Numbered from the stretch's first letter, positions 24,779-33,905 are shown. The stretch: DNA of 64,000 bases from Paenalicyclobacillus ferrooxydans (GCF_001399675.1 NZ_LJCO01000064.1:1-64000), one strand, 5' to 3'. Notes: generated from the letters alone by a model not told the origin. Translations and numbers: made by a program.

Positions 24779-25510
24779 GTGAGAAAGAACGGCAATAAGT
24801 CATCTGGGGGCAGACATGCCAAGCGCCCCAAACACATCAGACAAGAATCTGTAAGCAGTTTCAACGACCGTCCGTCACCAGAGCAGTCACCAGAGCAGTC
24901 ACCAGAGCAGTCACCAGAGCAGTCACCAGAGCAGTCACCAGAAATGGGGCGTAGAAAACGGCGCAGACCCTTCAAGGCCCTAAAGCGTTCGCCCGTCTGG
25001 ACGGTCTGGAACTGGATCTGGCCTGTCGGACTGGGGGTTTTGGCAGCGAGAATCCTTTCAACGTGGGTAATTGGGTTTGCGTATGTGCCTTCCGCTTCGA
25101 TGGTCCCGGCCATCCAAAACCCAGGACACATCTTGTTGGATCACCTTGCGACTGAATGGATGCCGATCTACGAGGGAGAGGTTGTCGTCTTCCACTGGCC
25201 AGATAATCCAACACAGATCTTTGTGAAACGTGTGATTGGATTGCCTGGAGACACGATTGTTGTCAAAAACGGACACGTTTACCGGAACGGTCAGGAACTA
25301 CAGGAACCGTATTTGCACGGTCTCTACACGGCCGGAAACTATGGTCCCTACCACGTCCCTCCCGGTCACTACTTTATGATGGGGGATAACCGCAATATCT
25401 CCGATGACAGCCGGGACTGGGTGCATAAGTACGTACCGCGATCTTTCATAATCGCAAGAGCCGACTTCGAAGTATGGCCGCCGTCAGAGTTTCACCAGAT
25501 CCCTCAATAA
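24779..25510 (+). CDS. lepB: Signal peptidase I with a long cytosolic repeat tail
   Basis: 243 aa. The N-terminal 70 residues are hydrophilic and include SPEQ repeated five times plus SPEM (12-bp DNA repeats, about 24867-24941), then a basic stretch GRRKRRRPFK and one membrane anchor (75-100). The catalytic part has Ser in YVPSASMVPAI (box B), Lys in FVKRVIGLPGD (box D) and GDNRNISDDSRDWG-like box E (MMGDNRNISDDSRD). It removes Sec/Tat signal peptides at the outer face of the membrane. GTG start with AAGGGTGATG upstream. The repeat tail is unusual for a family whose cytosolic part is usually short. Confidence 0.93.
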   Translation: MRKNGNKSSGGRHAKRPKHIRQESVSSFNDRPSPEQSPEQSPEQSPEQSPEQSPEMGRRKRRRPFKALKRSPVWTVWNWIWPVGLGVLAARILSTWVIGFAYVPSASMVPAIQNPGHILLDHLATEWMPIYEGEVVVFHWPDNPTQIFVKRVIGLPGDTIVVKNGHVYRNGQELQEPYLHGLYTAGNYGPYHVPPGHYFMMGDNRNISDDSRDWVHKYVPRSFIIARADFEVWPPSEFHQIPQ

Positions 25511-25599
25511 CAGCGGCGCCGGAACAACAGTGGCATTTGAAAGCTGGACCTTTCAGAACCACGTCTTCAGCGAACATCCTGTACACAGAGGTGTAATCC

Positions 25600-26838
25600 A
25601 TGGATATTAAAAGTGCGATCGAAGAGATTCGCAAGCAATTCCCAGCCCTTACGAGGTTGTACAACCAGAAAGCGGTTGCGTATTTTGACGGTCCTGGCGG
25701 GTCGCAGATGGTACAGTCTTCCATTGACGGCATGGTTCGGTATATGGTCAGCGGGGGCGCAAATCTCCACGGGGCATTTCCATCCAGTGTTGAGACCGAA
25801 GTGGCTATTGCTTCTGCTCGGGAGCACGCGGCCGCACTGTTAGGGGCGTCACCCGACGAGATTGCATTCGGCGCGAATATGACCACTTTAAACATGGCTA
25901 TCTCCCGTGCGCTTTGCCGAGATTGGAGCAAAGGGGATAAAGTCGTCGTTACAGAACTCGACCACAGGGCAAACGTTGACCCATGGTTGCGTGCTGCTGC
26001 CGATAAGGGGGCAGAGGCAGACTGGATACGGGTCAATCCAGAGACGCTTACGCTTGATCTCGATTCACTTGATGAGATTATCACCCCTGGTACACGCGTT
26101 GTAGCGGTCGGATTGGCCAGCAACGGTGTCGGCACCGTGACAAATGTTCGAGCGATTGCAGACAAAGCTCATCAGGTTGGGGCATTGGTTGTTGTAGACG
26201 CAGTTCATGCAGCGCCGCACATCGCGATCGACCGAGATGAGCTCGGTGCAGATATTCTGCTCTGTTCAGCCTACAAGTTTTTCGGACCCCATATGGGTAT
26301 CGCCTGTGTTCGCCGTGACGTATTCAATGAACTCGGGGTATATAAGATTGAGCCTGCACCCACGCAGATTCCGGACAAGTTGGAGACGGGGACGCAGAAC
26401 CACGAGGGCATGCTTGGTATTGTCGGGGCGATCGACTTTATCGCTTCGCTTGGGGAAGGAGAATCTCTGCGCGATCGCATTCTGTCTGCGATGTCAGCGA
26501 TTGAGGCGTATGAGGAAGAGTTGGCACACCACCTGCGTACGGAGTTGCGGAAAATCGACGGGGTTACGGTGTTTGCTGCTGCAGCCGGTGTTCGAAAAAC
26601 ACCAACGGTTTCCTTCATCGTCAAAGGCGTTCCCTCGCGCAGCGTCTGTGAGATTTTGCTCGAGGAGAAAGGCATCTTTGCAGCAGATGGCAACTTCTAC
26701 GCATCTACGCTGGCTGACAAGCTGGGAGTCGAACAACATGGCGGTTGGGTACGGGCAGGTCTCGCACCCTACAACACCTTAGCAGAGGTAGAAGCCCTGA
26801 TCGATGGAGTGAAGCGGATCGCATCGAAATCAAACTGA
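25600..26838 (+). CDS. Class V aminotransferase, cysteine desulfurase-like (VC1184 type) lacking the catalytic Cys
   Basis: 412 aa PLP enzyme. The PLP lysine is in SAYKFFGPHMG, the cofactor Asp/His in VVDAVHAAPH, and TELDHRANVDPW matches the family ELDHxANxxPW. At the place where SufS/CsdA have RxGHHCAxP it reads WVRAGLAPYNTLAEV, so the persulfide-forming Cys is absent. This pattern fits the uncharacterised cysteine desulfurase-like branch (VC1184 type) rather than true desulfurases. No suf or isc genes are nearby. ATG with GAGGTG upstream; the gene is single, and the hairpin downstream serves the convergent gene. Confidence 0.88.
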   Translation: MDIKSAIEEIRKQFPALTRLYNQKAVAYFDGPGGSQMVQSSIDGMVRYMVSGGANLHGAFPSSVETEVAIASAREHAAALLGASPDEIAFGANMTTLNMAISRALCRDWSKGDKVVVTELDHRANVDPWLRAAADKGAEADWIRVNPETLTLDLDSLDEIITPGTRVVAVGLASNGVGTVTNVRAIADKAHQVGALVVVDAVHAAPHIAIDRDELGADILLCSAYKFFGPHMGIACVRRDVFNELGVYKIEPAPTQIPDKLETGTQNHEGMLGIVGAIDFIASLGEGESLRDRILSAMSAIEAYEEELAHHLRTELRKIDGVTVFAAAAGVRKTPTVSFIVKGVPSRSVCEILLEEKGIFAADGNFYASTLADKLGVEQHGGWVRAGLAPYNTLAEVEALIDGVKRIASKSN

Positions 26839-26849
26839 ACCTGTGAAAA

Positions 26850-26873
26850 AAGGCGTGCCACACGGCACGCCTT
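26850..26873 (-). terminator. Terminator of the aldo-keto reductase gene (also between convergent genes)
   Basis: AAGGCGTGCC/GGCACGCCTT, a perfect 10-bp stem with ACAC loop. On the minus strand it continues into a run of T (complement of 26845-26850). It can also weakly stop the + strand transcript. Confidence 0.88.
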
Positions 26874-26938
26874 AGTTCGAATGGTCTGGCTAACACTGCT
26901 CAAAGGTGTTGAATCAGTTGCTTACGGAAGACTTACGC

Positions 26939-27892
26939 TTAGGCAAGGATCTCTTCAATCTTATCGAGGGTATCTCCGTCAAGCTTCACGCCTGAAGCCT
27001 TTACGTTTTCAAGAACCTGTTCTGGTCGGCTTGCACCAATCAGAGCGCTTGACACGCTGTCGAGGCGGAGAATCCAAGCAATTGCAAGCTGTGCCAAGGA
27101 CAGACCTGCTTCCTTCGCAACGCCTTCAAGACGCTCAACCTTGCTCAATGTCTCGTCGTTCAGTTGGCGTTCGACAAATGCCTTGACGCGATCCGTTGCT
27201 CCGCGGGATCCCTCTGGAGCGGCCTGACCACGCCTGTACTTACCGGTGAGCACACCTTGAGCGAGCGGTGAGAACACCACTTGGCCAATGCCGGCATCGT
27301 CGCAGATGGGGATGACAGCGTGCTCAATGTAACGATTCAGCATGTTATAGACAGGCTGACTGGCAGCAAACTTGTGCAGGTTAAATTCGCGTTGGAGGCG
27401 AATTCCATCAGCAATCTGATTGGGCTGCCATTCACTTAAGCCAGCGTAGAGGATCTTGCCTTGGGAAACGAGATCGTCAAGGGCTCGAAGGGTCTCTTCA
27501 AGGTCGGTCTCGGGATCAAAGCGATGGCAATAGAAGATGTCTACGTAATCCACGTTCAGGGCACGCAGGCTTTGTTCGACTTGGGTAAAGATGTGCTTGC
27601 GGCTGAGGCCTTTATCGTTTGGACCTTTGCCTGTCGGCCAGAATGCTTTGGTAGTCAGCACGTAGCTGTCGCGGTCATACGGGGCAAGAGCCTCTCCGAG
27701 CACTACTTCAGCTGCGTGCGGCTCAGAACCATACACATTGGCACAGTCGAAGTGGTTGATGCCTTGGTCATAAGCTTCCTTGACACAGGCAATAGACTGC
27801 TGGCGCTCCGTTACTGTGCCGTATGTAAGCCAACTGCCAAGAGCAATCTCTGAAACTTTGAGACCACTTTTACCGAGTCTGCGATATTCCAT
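26939..27892 (-). CDS. Aldo-keto reductase (Kv-beta/YhdN-like)
   Basis: 317 aa from ATG 27892, chosen because GGAGGT lies 9 nt upstream; the frame continues to 28447 without a site. TIM-barrel AKR signatures: MEYRRLGKSGLKVSEIALGSW, catalytic Asp and Tyr in NHFDCANVYGSEP, Lys in VLTTKAFWP, His in DIFYCHRFDP, and the NADPH-binding end SSALIGASRPEQVLENVKA. It is cytosolic and NADPH-dependent, with carbonyl substrates unknown. A 220-bp gap separates it from the divergent LigB-family gene. Confidence 0.93.
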   Translation of the reverse strand: MEYRRLGKSGLKVSEIALGSWLTYGTVTERQQSIACVKEAYDQGINHFDCANVYGSEPHAAEVVLGEALAPYDRDSYVLTTKAFWPTGKGPNDKGLSRKHIFTQVEQSLRALNVDYVDIFYCHRFDPETDLEETLRALDDLVSQGKILYAGLSEWQPNQIADGIRLQREFNLHKFAASQPVYNMLNRYIEHAVIPICDDAGIGQVVFSPLAQGVLTGKYRRGQAAPEGSRGATDRVKAFVERQLNDETLSKVERLEGVAKEAGLSLAQLAIAWILRLDSVSSALIGASRPEQVLENVKASGVKLDGDTLDKIEEILA

Positions 27893-28080
27893 ATCATAGA
27901 CACCTCCAAGTAGAATAGAAATAGAATTGACGAACGTCTGGGTCAGTGCGCCGCAATCAGATGGATGTACAGACTTGAGCTGCCTGATGCCTGAACAGGC
28001 TGAGGCTGGACAGGCTGGACATTGCCACTCAGGATTGCGCAGTTGTCCCGACTTATAATTGTAGGCTATTGCATACAAAA

Positions 28081-28094
28081 AGTGAAATTTCACT
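28081..28094. promoter_or_regulatory. Perfect palindrome AGTGAAATTTCACT before the LigB-family gene
   Basis: A 14-bp perfect inverted repeat lies 22 nt downstream of a consensus -10 hexamer TATAAT (28054-28059) and just before the ribosome site CCGGAGGGGG. This is operator geometry, but the binding regulator is unknown. A good -35 is not evident. Confidence 0.45.
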
Positions 28095-28112
28095 GCCGGA
28101 GGGGGAAGCAGC

Positions 28113-28925
28113 ATGTCAGGATTCGTGTTTGGATGTCTCACACCGCATGGGTCGCAAATTATCGAGGAATTATCCACGTCGTCACCCCGACTGATGGAGA
28201 AGACTCGGCAGAGCATGGAAGAGCTCGGCAAGCGCATGGCAAACGAGCAGCCTGAAACAATTGTCGTGTTGACGCCGCACGGTTTGAGGATTGACGGACA
28301 ATTCTCCATTACAGACTCTGAGCACATGTATGGTGAGCTCGAAGATGATGGAGCAATTGTGAGGATGGATCGGCGGATCGACCGTGAACTGGCCCGGCAG
28401 ATTGCGGGTGTGGCTAAGGAACGCGAGGTACCTGTGGCGCAAGTCAACTACGCCACTGCTGAAGGACCTTTGTCCTGCCTCCAAATGGACTGGGGCGTTC
28501 TGGTTCCGCTCCATTTTATGCCGGAGGTCCCCATCGTCGTTATTACTCCGTCGCGCACGCTCAGCTTTGCGGATCAGATCCGTATGGGAGAGGCGCTCGC
28601 TGCAGCTGTGACTGCGTCTGGCAAACGGGTCGGCCTCATCGCGAGCTGCGACTGGGCGCACGCCCACGATGAGAAGGGGCCTTATGGATATCACCAGGAT
28701 GCTGCAACCTTGGATGCAGAGGTTGTTCAGTTGCTCGAGGAAAACCGACTCGAGGCCATGGCTGACTTTGATTTGGATTTTATCGAAAACGCAAAGCCGG
28801 ATGGCATTTGGCAGACGTTAATCTTGGCGGGGGCGATGCCTGCAGACACCCGCCGTGTGGAAGTCCTGTCCTACGAGGTACCCACGTATTTTGGCCTGTT
28901 GTGCGCGGCTGTGCACGCATCGTAA
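28113..28925 (+). CDS. Class III extradiol dioxygenase-like protein (LigB superfamily)
   Basis: 270 aa. It matches the catalytic B-subunit fold of LigAB-type dioxygenases: CLTPHGSQI at the N-terminus, ETIVVLTPHG around residue 50 (metal His), QVNYATAEGPLSC, PIVVITPSRTLSFADQIRMGEAL, and GLIASCDWAHAHDEKGPYGYH near residue 170-190. Some homologues of this branch are not ring-cleaving, so the substrate is open. Metal ligands in this family are Fe(II)-binding His/Glu. A strong ribosome site (GGAGGGGGAAG) precedes the ATG. It stands alone, with no aromatic-degradation genes in the window. Confidence 0.82.
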   Translation: MSGFVFGCLTPHGSQIIEELSTSSPRLMEKTRQSMEELGKRMANEQPETIVVLTPHGLRIDGQFSITDSEHMYGELEDDGAIVRMDRRIDRELARQIAGVAKEREVPVAQVNYATAEGPLSCLQMDWGVLVPLHFMPEVPIVVITPSRTLSFADQIRMGEALAAAVTASGKRVGLIASCDWAHAHDEKGPYGYHQDAATLDAEVVQLLEENRLEAMADFDLDFIENAKPDGIWQTLILAGAMPADTRRVEVLSYEVPTYFGLLCAAVHAS

Positions 28926-28990
28926 GCGATCAGTTAGGCGCCTTACGACCTTAGGGACCAGTTAGGGACTTAGGGACATAGGCACCGAAT
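28926..28990. repeat. Short repeats after the LigB-family stop codon
   Basis: AGTTAGG and CTTAGGGAC(C/A) recur three to four times in 65 bp, another stop-proximal imperfect duplication. Confidence 0.6.
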
Positions 28991-29047
28991 ACATTGGGAG
29001 AGCGACCATATGTGAGATCGTGGATGACAGTCTGGCATTTGCTGTTT

Positions 29048-29305
29048 TCAGTGGCCATCGTGATTGTCTAATTCCCGGTCAATTCTCCGTTCAATTTCCT
29101 CATCGGAGATGTCGAATTCGCGGGCGAGTGCACGGGCTCGCTCGCGTTGTTCCTCATAATATCGGCGTAACTCCGCGCGTGTCGGCTTGTTTGGTCGGCC
29201 ATTGAGCTTTCGAAACGATCGCCAGATGACATAACTGATTGCGCTGGTTGCAAGCAGCATGATCAGGGCTGTCAACGGCGATCCAAAACCGAATCCGATA
29301 ATCAT
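29048..29305 (-). CDS. Small single-pass membrane protein, unknown function
   Basis: 85 aa. Residues 1-28 form one membrane segment (GFGFGSPLTALIMLLATSAISYVIWR). The rest is a highly charged helix (ELRRYYEEQRERARALAREFDISDEEIERRIDREL) probably cytosolic and coiled. AAAGGATG site upstream of ATG 29305. Not assigned to a family. The gene is isolated: the 280 bp between it and tRNA-Tyr shows no other gene. Confidence 0.7.
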   Translation of the reverse strand: MIIGFGFGSPLTALIMLLATSAISYVIWRSFRKLNGRPNKPTRAELRRYYEEQRERARALAREFDISDEEIERRIDRELDNHDGH

Positions 29306-29586
29306 GCTCTGATCATCCTTTCGATGTCGGCTTCAGGCATTGCGGAGATGACACCCTCTCAACTTGGCAGTTCAGGGTGACATCATCGACGACGTGTCTA
29401 CTTATGTTTTGTGTTGGGCTTCTTATGCAGTGATTTTACCAGATGGGGTACGCACCGGGTGGTCTGAATACGAAGAATTGGTAAGATAGAAGTGCAGACG
29501 CATGGGCCCAACCAACCGTTGTCACTCGGTTGTCTCTTGACGAGAGCTTTTCCTGTGTGTTACCGTACATTTTGTTCTCTCATTAT

Positions 29587-29670
<84 letters not shown>

Positions 29671-29677
29671 TGTTTTT

Positions 29678-29754
29678 GCGCCTGTAGCTCAGTCGGATAG
29701 AGCGCTTGACTTCGAATCAAGAGGCCGGGAGTTCGAGCCTCTCCGGGCGCGCCA
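29678..29754 (+). tRNA. tRNA-Arg (anticodon TCG)
   Basis: 77 nt with encoded CCA. Acceptor GCGCCTG pairs with CGGGCGC (one G-U), D arm GCTC...GAGC, anticodon stem CTTGA/TCAAG around CTTCGAA, T loop TTCGAGC. It starts 8 nt after tRNA-Tyr, so both are on one transcript. Confidence 0.95.
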
Positions 29755-29824
29755 TAGGAACAAGCAAGCAGTCGTACCTTGGACAAACGTCCTTGGCACG
29801 GCTGTTTTGGTTATCTTAGACCGG

Positions 29825-30805
29825 TCAGACCCGAGCTTCCTCTTGTGCGTTATACGTGAAGGTAATCTGCAAAGTTTCGGCAACAAAGTCGATTGCCTCA
29901 ATGGCTTGTTCAAACATCCAGGTCATTGACATGAACCCGTGAATCATCCCGGGATAGTCCCGGTGAACCGTCGGGACTCCAGCTTTTCGAAGTGCTGCCG
30001 AGTATGCAACACCTTCATCGTGCAGCGGATCGTATTCAGCTGTAATGACAACTGCGGGCGGAAGACCCTTGTGATCAGAAGCGAGGAGTGGCGACGCCAG
30101 CGGGTCCTTGGCGTCACATCTGTCCCGCAGATAGCACTCGCCAAACCACAGCATATCCGGCCCTTCGAGAAAGTAGCCTGAACCGTTTCTTGACCTCGAC
30201 TCGGTTTCACTCAGCATGTGTGTTACCGGGTACATAAGGACTTGGCAGGCCAGGCGTGGGACATCGCGATCCCGCGCCAACAAACAAACCGCCGCTGCTA
30301 AGTTTCCACCGGCACTGTCGCCTGCGATAGCGATCCGGTTCGGATCTGCGCCGAGGGCCTCTGCGTGATCTGCAGCCCATCGGGTAACCGCATAGCATTC
30401 TTCCACAGGGGCTGGGAACCTCCACTCAGGCGCCAAACCGTAGTCGACAGAAACCACAATGCTGGACGCACCTTGGCAGAGTCGGCGGCACATGTCGTCG
30501 TACTGATCGAGATCGCCAAGAACCCATCCGCCGCCGTGTATAAATACGATCAAGGGAGAAGGTGCTGATGCGCCTGATTCGCGGGCTGTAGGCCAGTAAA
30601 TACGAACCGGTGTCTCGCGTTTTTGTGTCGATACGGTCCGGTCTTGGACGAGGCCCACGGCAACTTTTTGGATTTTAAAAGCCAAAAAAGCATACCCTGT
30701 GGCTTGCGCCTTGCGTGCGAGGTCTGGGGACATTTTGTGAATGGCAGGTGCACCGAGCACTTTTAATCGTTGGAGAAATACCTCGGCTTTGGGATCGAGA
30801 GGCAT
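29825..30805 (-). CDS. Alpha/beta hydrolase, hormone-sensitive-lipase family (acetyl-esterase type)
   Basis: 326 aa cytosolic esterase. Oxyanion motif FIHGGGWVLGD, YGLAPEWRFPAPVEECY (family IV), nucleophile GDSAGGN, acid in AEYDPLHDEG, and His in YPGMIHGFMSM. It hydrolyses short acyl esters. The ATG has GAAGGG upstream. It is convergent to the tRNA pair with a 70-bp gap and diverges from the NAPE-PLD-like MBL gene. Confidence 0.93.
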   Translation of the reverse strand: MPLDPKAEVFLQRLKVLGAPAIHKMSPDLARKAQATGYAFLAFKIQKVAVGLVQDRTVSTQKRETPVRIYWPTARESGASAPSPLIVFIHGGGWVLGDLDQYDDMCRRLCQGASSIVVSVDYGLAPEWRFPAPVEECYAVTRWAADHAEALGADPNRIAIAGDSAGGNLAAAVCLLARDRDVPRLACQVLMYPVTHMLSETESRSRNGSGYFLEGPDMLWFGECYLRDRCDAKDPLASPLLASDHKGLPPAVVITAEYDPLHDEGVAYSAALRKAGVPTVHRDYPGMIHGFMSMTWMFEQAIEAIDFVAETLQITFTYNAQEEARV

Positions 30806-30933
30806 GATGGGTCAGTCCCTTCTCGGGCGGGTAGCCCATTGTGCTATGATCCAAGTGGAAACTGTCTGTTGGAAAATGTGTTTCGAACGACAAATCATCG
30901 GAATCACAAACTGAAGGAGTGACTGCAGGGCAC

Positions 30934-31881
30934 ATGTGGTGGATTTGGCTCATTTTGATACTGATCGCGATTATCCTTGGCGCATTTACATACTTGTATG
31001 CGCACTACCTCAAATATCGCAAACAAATGCCAAAACCCTCTTACCGATATCCTGAGGTTCGGCCTGACATCGAAAACTGGCGTGACGACGAAGTAAACAT
31101 TGCGTGGATTGGACATGCGACGCTGCTTATCAAGATTTATGATTTGACAATTGTGACCGATCCGGTGTTCATGCAGCGAGTCGGCATGTCGCCATTTCCA
31201 GGCATCGTGATCGGACCGAAGAGATTTACGGCACCTGCGCTGAAGATCAAGGAAGTCCAAGATAAGGTAGACCTCGTTTTGCTGTCGCACGCGCATTTAG
31301 ATCACTTTGATCTGCCTTCCCTGCGTCGCTTTGCCCGTCGCGAAGCTGAGGTCATCATTCCTCAGAACACAAGTAAGTTGGTTCGCCATTTACCGTTTGG
31401 GCGCATCAGCGAGCTGAAGGTCAGGGACTCGATGGAGACTCGCCAAGGGGCAACGATTACAGCCGTACCAGCACGGCATTGGGGGGCACGCTACCCTTGG
31501 AATCGGGATTACAAGTGGAATGGATATGTCATTGATTACAAGGGTGTTCGGGTATTGTTTGCAGGGGATACGGCGATGACCAAAGACTACCAGGATCTCG
31601 GAACGTGGGAGCCCACCATTGATGTCGCGTGTATGCCGATTGGCGCCTATTCGCCGGATAACTTTCAGACGGCACACTGTACCCCTGAACAAGCCTGGCA
31701 GATGTTTCGTGACAGCAAGTCCAAGTGGCTGATCCCGATTCACTGGGGGACCCTCGTCTTGTCCATGGAGCCTGTCGACGAACCGATGGAACGCATGATG
31801 GCTGCCGCGTCGAAGGACGGCATGGCAGACCGGGTGGTGGTTCGCCGCGTAGGCGAGAGCTTCCGACTCCCGCCCAAATGA
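30934..31881 (+). CDS. Membrane-anchored MBL-fold hydrolase, NAPE-PLD/UlaG-like
   Basis: 315 aa. One N-terminal membrane helix (WWIWLILILIAIILGAFTYLYA), then the beta-lactamase-fold domain with WIGHATLLI, TDPVF, LLSHAHLDHFDLPSL (zinc motif HxHxDH), PARHWGARYPW, LFAGDTAMT, and IPIHWGTLVLS. This is the branch containing N-acylphosphatidylethanolamine phospholipase D and E. coli YjcS/UlaG relatives, so a phospholipid or phosphodiester substrate at the membrane is plausible. The ATG at 30934 is preferred by content; GTG 30919 overlaps the only AAGGAG, so the start is uncertain. Confidence 0.87.
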   Translation: MWWIWLILILIAIILGAFTYLYAHYLKYRKQMPKPSYRYPEVRPDIENWRDDEVNIAWIGHATLLIKIYDLTIVTDPVFMQRVGMSPFPGIVIGPKRFTAPALKIKEVQDKVDLVLLSHAHLDHFDLPSLRRFARREAEVIIPQNTSKLVRHLPFGRISELKVRDSMETRQGATITAVPARHWGARYPWNRDYKWNGYVIDYKGVRVLFAGDTAMTKDYQDLGTWEPTIDVACMPIGAYSPDNFQTAHCTPEQAWQMFRDSKSKWLIPIHWGTLVLSMEPVDEPMERMMAAASKDGMADRVVVRRVGESFRLPPK

Positions 31882-31995
31882 GCTGCCCGGTCCCGAAGGG
31901 TTGGCTGGTAGGCTTCGCTGATGAGATTGGGACTGATGGGTTTAGCTGGTAGATTTGATGAGATTGGCTGATGGGCTTTCGCGTTGAGGTGGGTT
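31882..31995. repeat. Degenerate short repeats after the MBL stop codon
   Basis: GCTGGTAG, GATGAGATTGG and CTGATGGG each recur two or more times in about 110 bp between convergent genes. Confidence 0.6.
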
Positions 31996-32017
31996 GTCAC
32001 CGCACGGCAGGCGGCGA

Positions 32018-33478
32018 CTAGACCTCTTCCATCAGTTCGGAGAGTCGCTGCAGGTTTTCTGGAGTGCCCATGACCTGGACAACGTCGAATTGTTCCAGCC
32101 GAGTGTGTCCGCGGGGGACGATTCGTTCGTCGCCGCGAACTAAGGATATAAACAACAAGTCTTGCGGCAGATGCAGTGTACGCAGTGCAATGTCATTGAG
32201 ACGGCGAGATCGAACTTCAATTTGCCGAACTTCCCAGTTCGGTGGGAGTGTCTCGCGGTTGATGGTTACCACAGCATCTTTCTGCATTGCAGCGCGGTCT
32301 TCGGGAGCGGTGACGAAGCGAATGAGCTGATTGAATGCAGAGGGAGACAAGACACATGTCACAAGGGCGAGCAGCACAAACCCGTTGCTCATGCTTGCGG
32401 GTATGAGGCCCGCCTGTTCGCCAATTTGGCTCGCAGCAATCATCAGGCTGAGCCTGGAAGAGAGCAAGAAGCCGCCCGCAAGTCGTTGTCGGAAGCCAAA
32501 TCGCCGTAAAAACCACAGGGATGGCAGCAACTTGTTGACGTACATCGTGGCCAGCAGCAAGAGCATCATCCACAGGAACGCACTGGTCCCGGTCATGGCC
32601 GTCAAATTAAACTGCATGCCTACGCTGACGAAGAAGATAGGAATGAAAAAGCCGTAACCAATCGAGTTTAACTTCGTTGTTAATTGGGAGTGCTTTTCGG
32701 CAAGCAGGGAAATGATGGCCCCGGCGAGAAAGGCGGCAATCACGACCTCGGTGCCAAGTGTCTCCGAAAATGCAAGGAAGGCAAGCACCAGCGCAAACGA
32801 AGCTCGAATCCCAATCTCGCTCGTTGCGTTCTCAACGACCCGAAAAATGGGCAGATGTCTCGCTGCGAGAAGCACCCGGTAGACAAATACGAAGAACAGA
32901 AGTAACACCATCACGAGCAGGAAACTAAACGCGTTACCTGTACTGTGAAACGTGATGTACGCCGTAAAAACAATCAGTGTTGCGACGTCGGCAATCAAGG
33001 CATAGAGGAGTACTTCCTGACCAAACTTGTCTCCAATCCAACCACGTTCCTTCAATGCCGGTGTGACTAAACCAAGCGATGTTGTGCTGAGGAGGAGGGT
33101 CACCATGAGCACGCTTTTTACAAGGCCAACGTGGTGGAGCCACAAGGCTACGGCCAAGGAGATGGCCAGTGTAATAGCAAAAAATATCAGACCGCGCAGC
33201 CAAGACGGACTGTCTCCCTTGGCGGGACGCTCGAGCAGCAGATCGAAATCAAGCTCCATTCCAGACAGAAACATCAGGTAGGCAAATCCAAACTGCGATA
33301 AAAAGTTAATGTTGGCCGTCTGTTGAGCGAGGTGCAAAATGTGGGGGCCAATCAAGAAGCCAATCAAGATCTCCACGATGACGGAAGGGATCACGGACCG
33401 AAAGAGATGCGTCGAGATCCAGGGTCCAAGTACTGCGGCGACGGTCACCAAGAACAGTGAATTGTACGTTGGGCTCAT
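32018..33478 (-). CDS. CPA2-family cation:proton antiporter (Kef/GerN-like) with C-terminal TrkA-C domain
   Basis: 486 aa from ATG 33478 (AGGCGGTG about 9 nt upstream; GTG 33490 is in frame). About 12 membrane helices with VIVEILIGFLIGPHIL, FLSGMELDFDLLLE, STTSLGLVTP and ETLGTEVVIAAFLAGAIISLL, as in Na+/K+:H+ antiporters. The cytosolic end (about 400-486) resembles a RCK/TrkA-C ligand-binding domain (EVRSRRLNDIALRTL...RGDERIVPRGHTRLEQFDVVQVMGTP). This domain often binds c-di-AMP in Bacillota CPA transporters, which would fit the c-di-AMP riboswitch elsewhere in the window, but that is inference. Confidence 0.9.
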   Translation of the reverse strand: MSPTYNSLFLVTVAAVLGPWISTHLFRSVIPSVIVEILIGFLIGPHILHLAQQTANINFLSQFGFAYLMFLSGMELDFDLLLERPAKGDSPSWLRGLIFFAITLAISLAVALWLHHVGLVKSVLMVTLLLSTTSLGLVTPALKERGWIGDKFGQEVLLYALIADVATLIVFTAYITFHSTGNAFSFLLVMVLLLFFVFVYRVLLAARHLPIFRVVENATSEIGIRASFALVLAFLAFSETLGTEVVIAAFLAGAIISLLAEKHSQLTTKLNSIGYGFFIPIFFVSVGMQFNLTAMTGTSAFLWMMLLLLATMYVNKLLPSLWFLRRFGFRQRLAGGFLLSSRLSLMIAASQIGEQAGLIPASMSNGFVLLALVTCVLSPSAFNQLIRFVTAPEDRAAMQKDAVVTINRETLPPNWEVRQIEVRSRRLNDIALRTLHLPQDLLFISLVRGDERIVPRGHTRLEQFDVVQVMGTPENLQRLSELMEEV

Positions 33479-33796
33479 ATTTTGTTTCACCGCCTGAGAG
33501 ATTGTTTCTGAAACAGGTTGCGTCTGACTAAAAACAGTTCGCGTCCTACACGAGTCTCTGAAAATAGGTTGCTGTCAAATCAGGTTCCTAAACAATTCGT
33601 TTTAAGGTGCGGTTGATCCTGCCCCGATATGCCTTCGATCCCCATTCTACTGTCTTTAACAACCTGCTATAGCCCTCTGGTGTCAGAACGCACCCGCTTC
33701 ACAGAGCTTTTCTGATGTGTGTGCTGTTGCTCCGTTTCGGTGCAACATGCCCAATCTCGCTCTTGAATCCCTTCGGAATTCAGTGAAACTGTATCT

Positions 33797-33824
33797 CTGT
33801 CATTCTCTGGCATGATGATATACT
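33797..33824 (+). promoter_or_regulatory. Possible promoter of the GH31 gene
   Basis: CTGTCA (33797-33802) and TATACT (33819-33824) with a 16-bp spacer, about 80 nt before the start codon. The rest of the 33479-33905 gap has only degenerate CAGGTT repeats and no gene that I can support. Confidence 0.35.
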
Positions 33825-33905
33825 GTGAAACTGGAGAGAGAATCACGTTCTGGATTCGTTTGATGAGATTTTGATGAGATATCGTACAGACAGAGGTGGA
33901 GACCC

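Noticed and set aside
25600-26838. Calling this gene sufS/csdA
   Set aside because: The catalytic Cys region is not present, and no Fe-S cluster assembly genes are adjacent.
27893-28447. 185-codon N-terminal extension of the aldo-keto reductase
   Set aside because: It overlaps the divergent LigB-family gene, has no homology-like features and no ribosome site; ATG 27892 starts a complete AKR.
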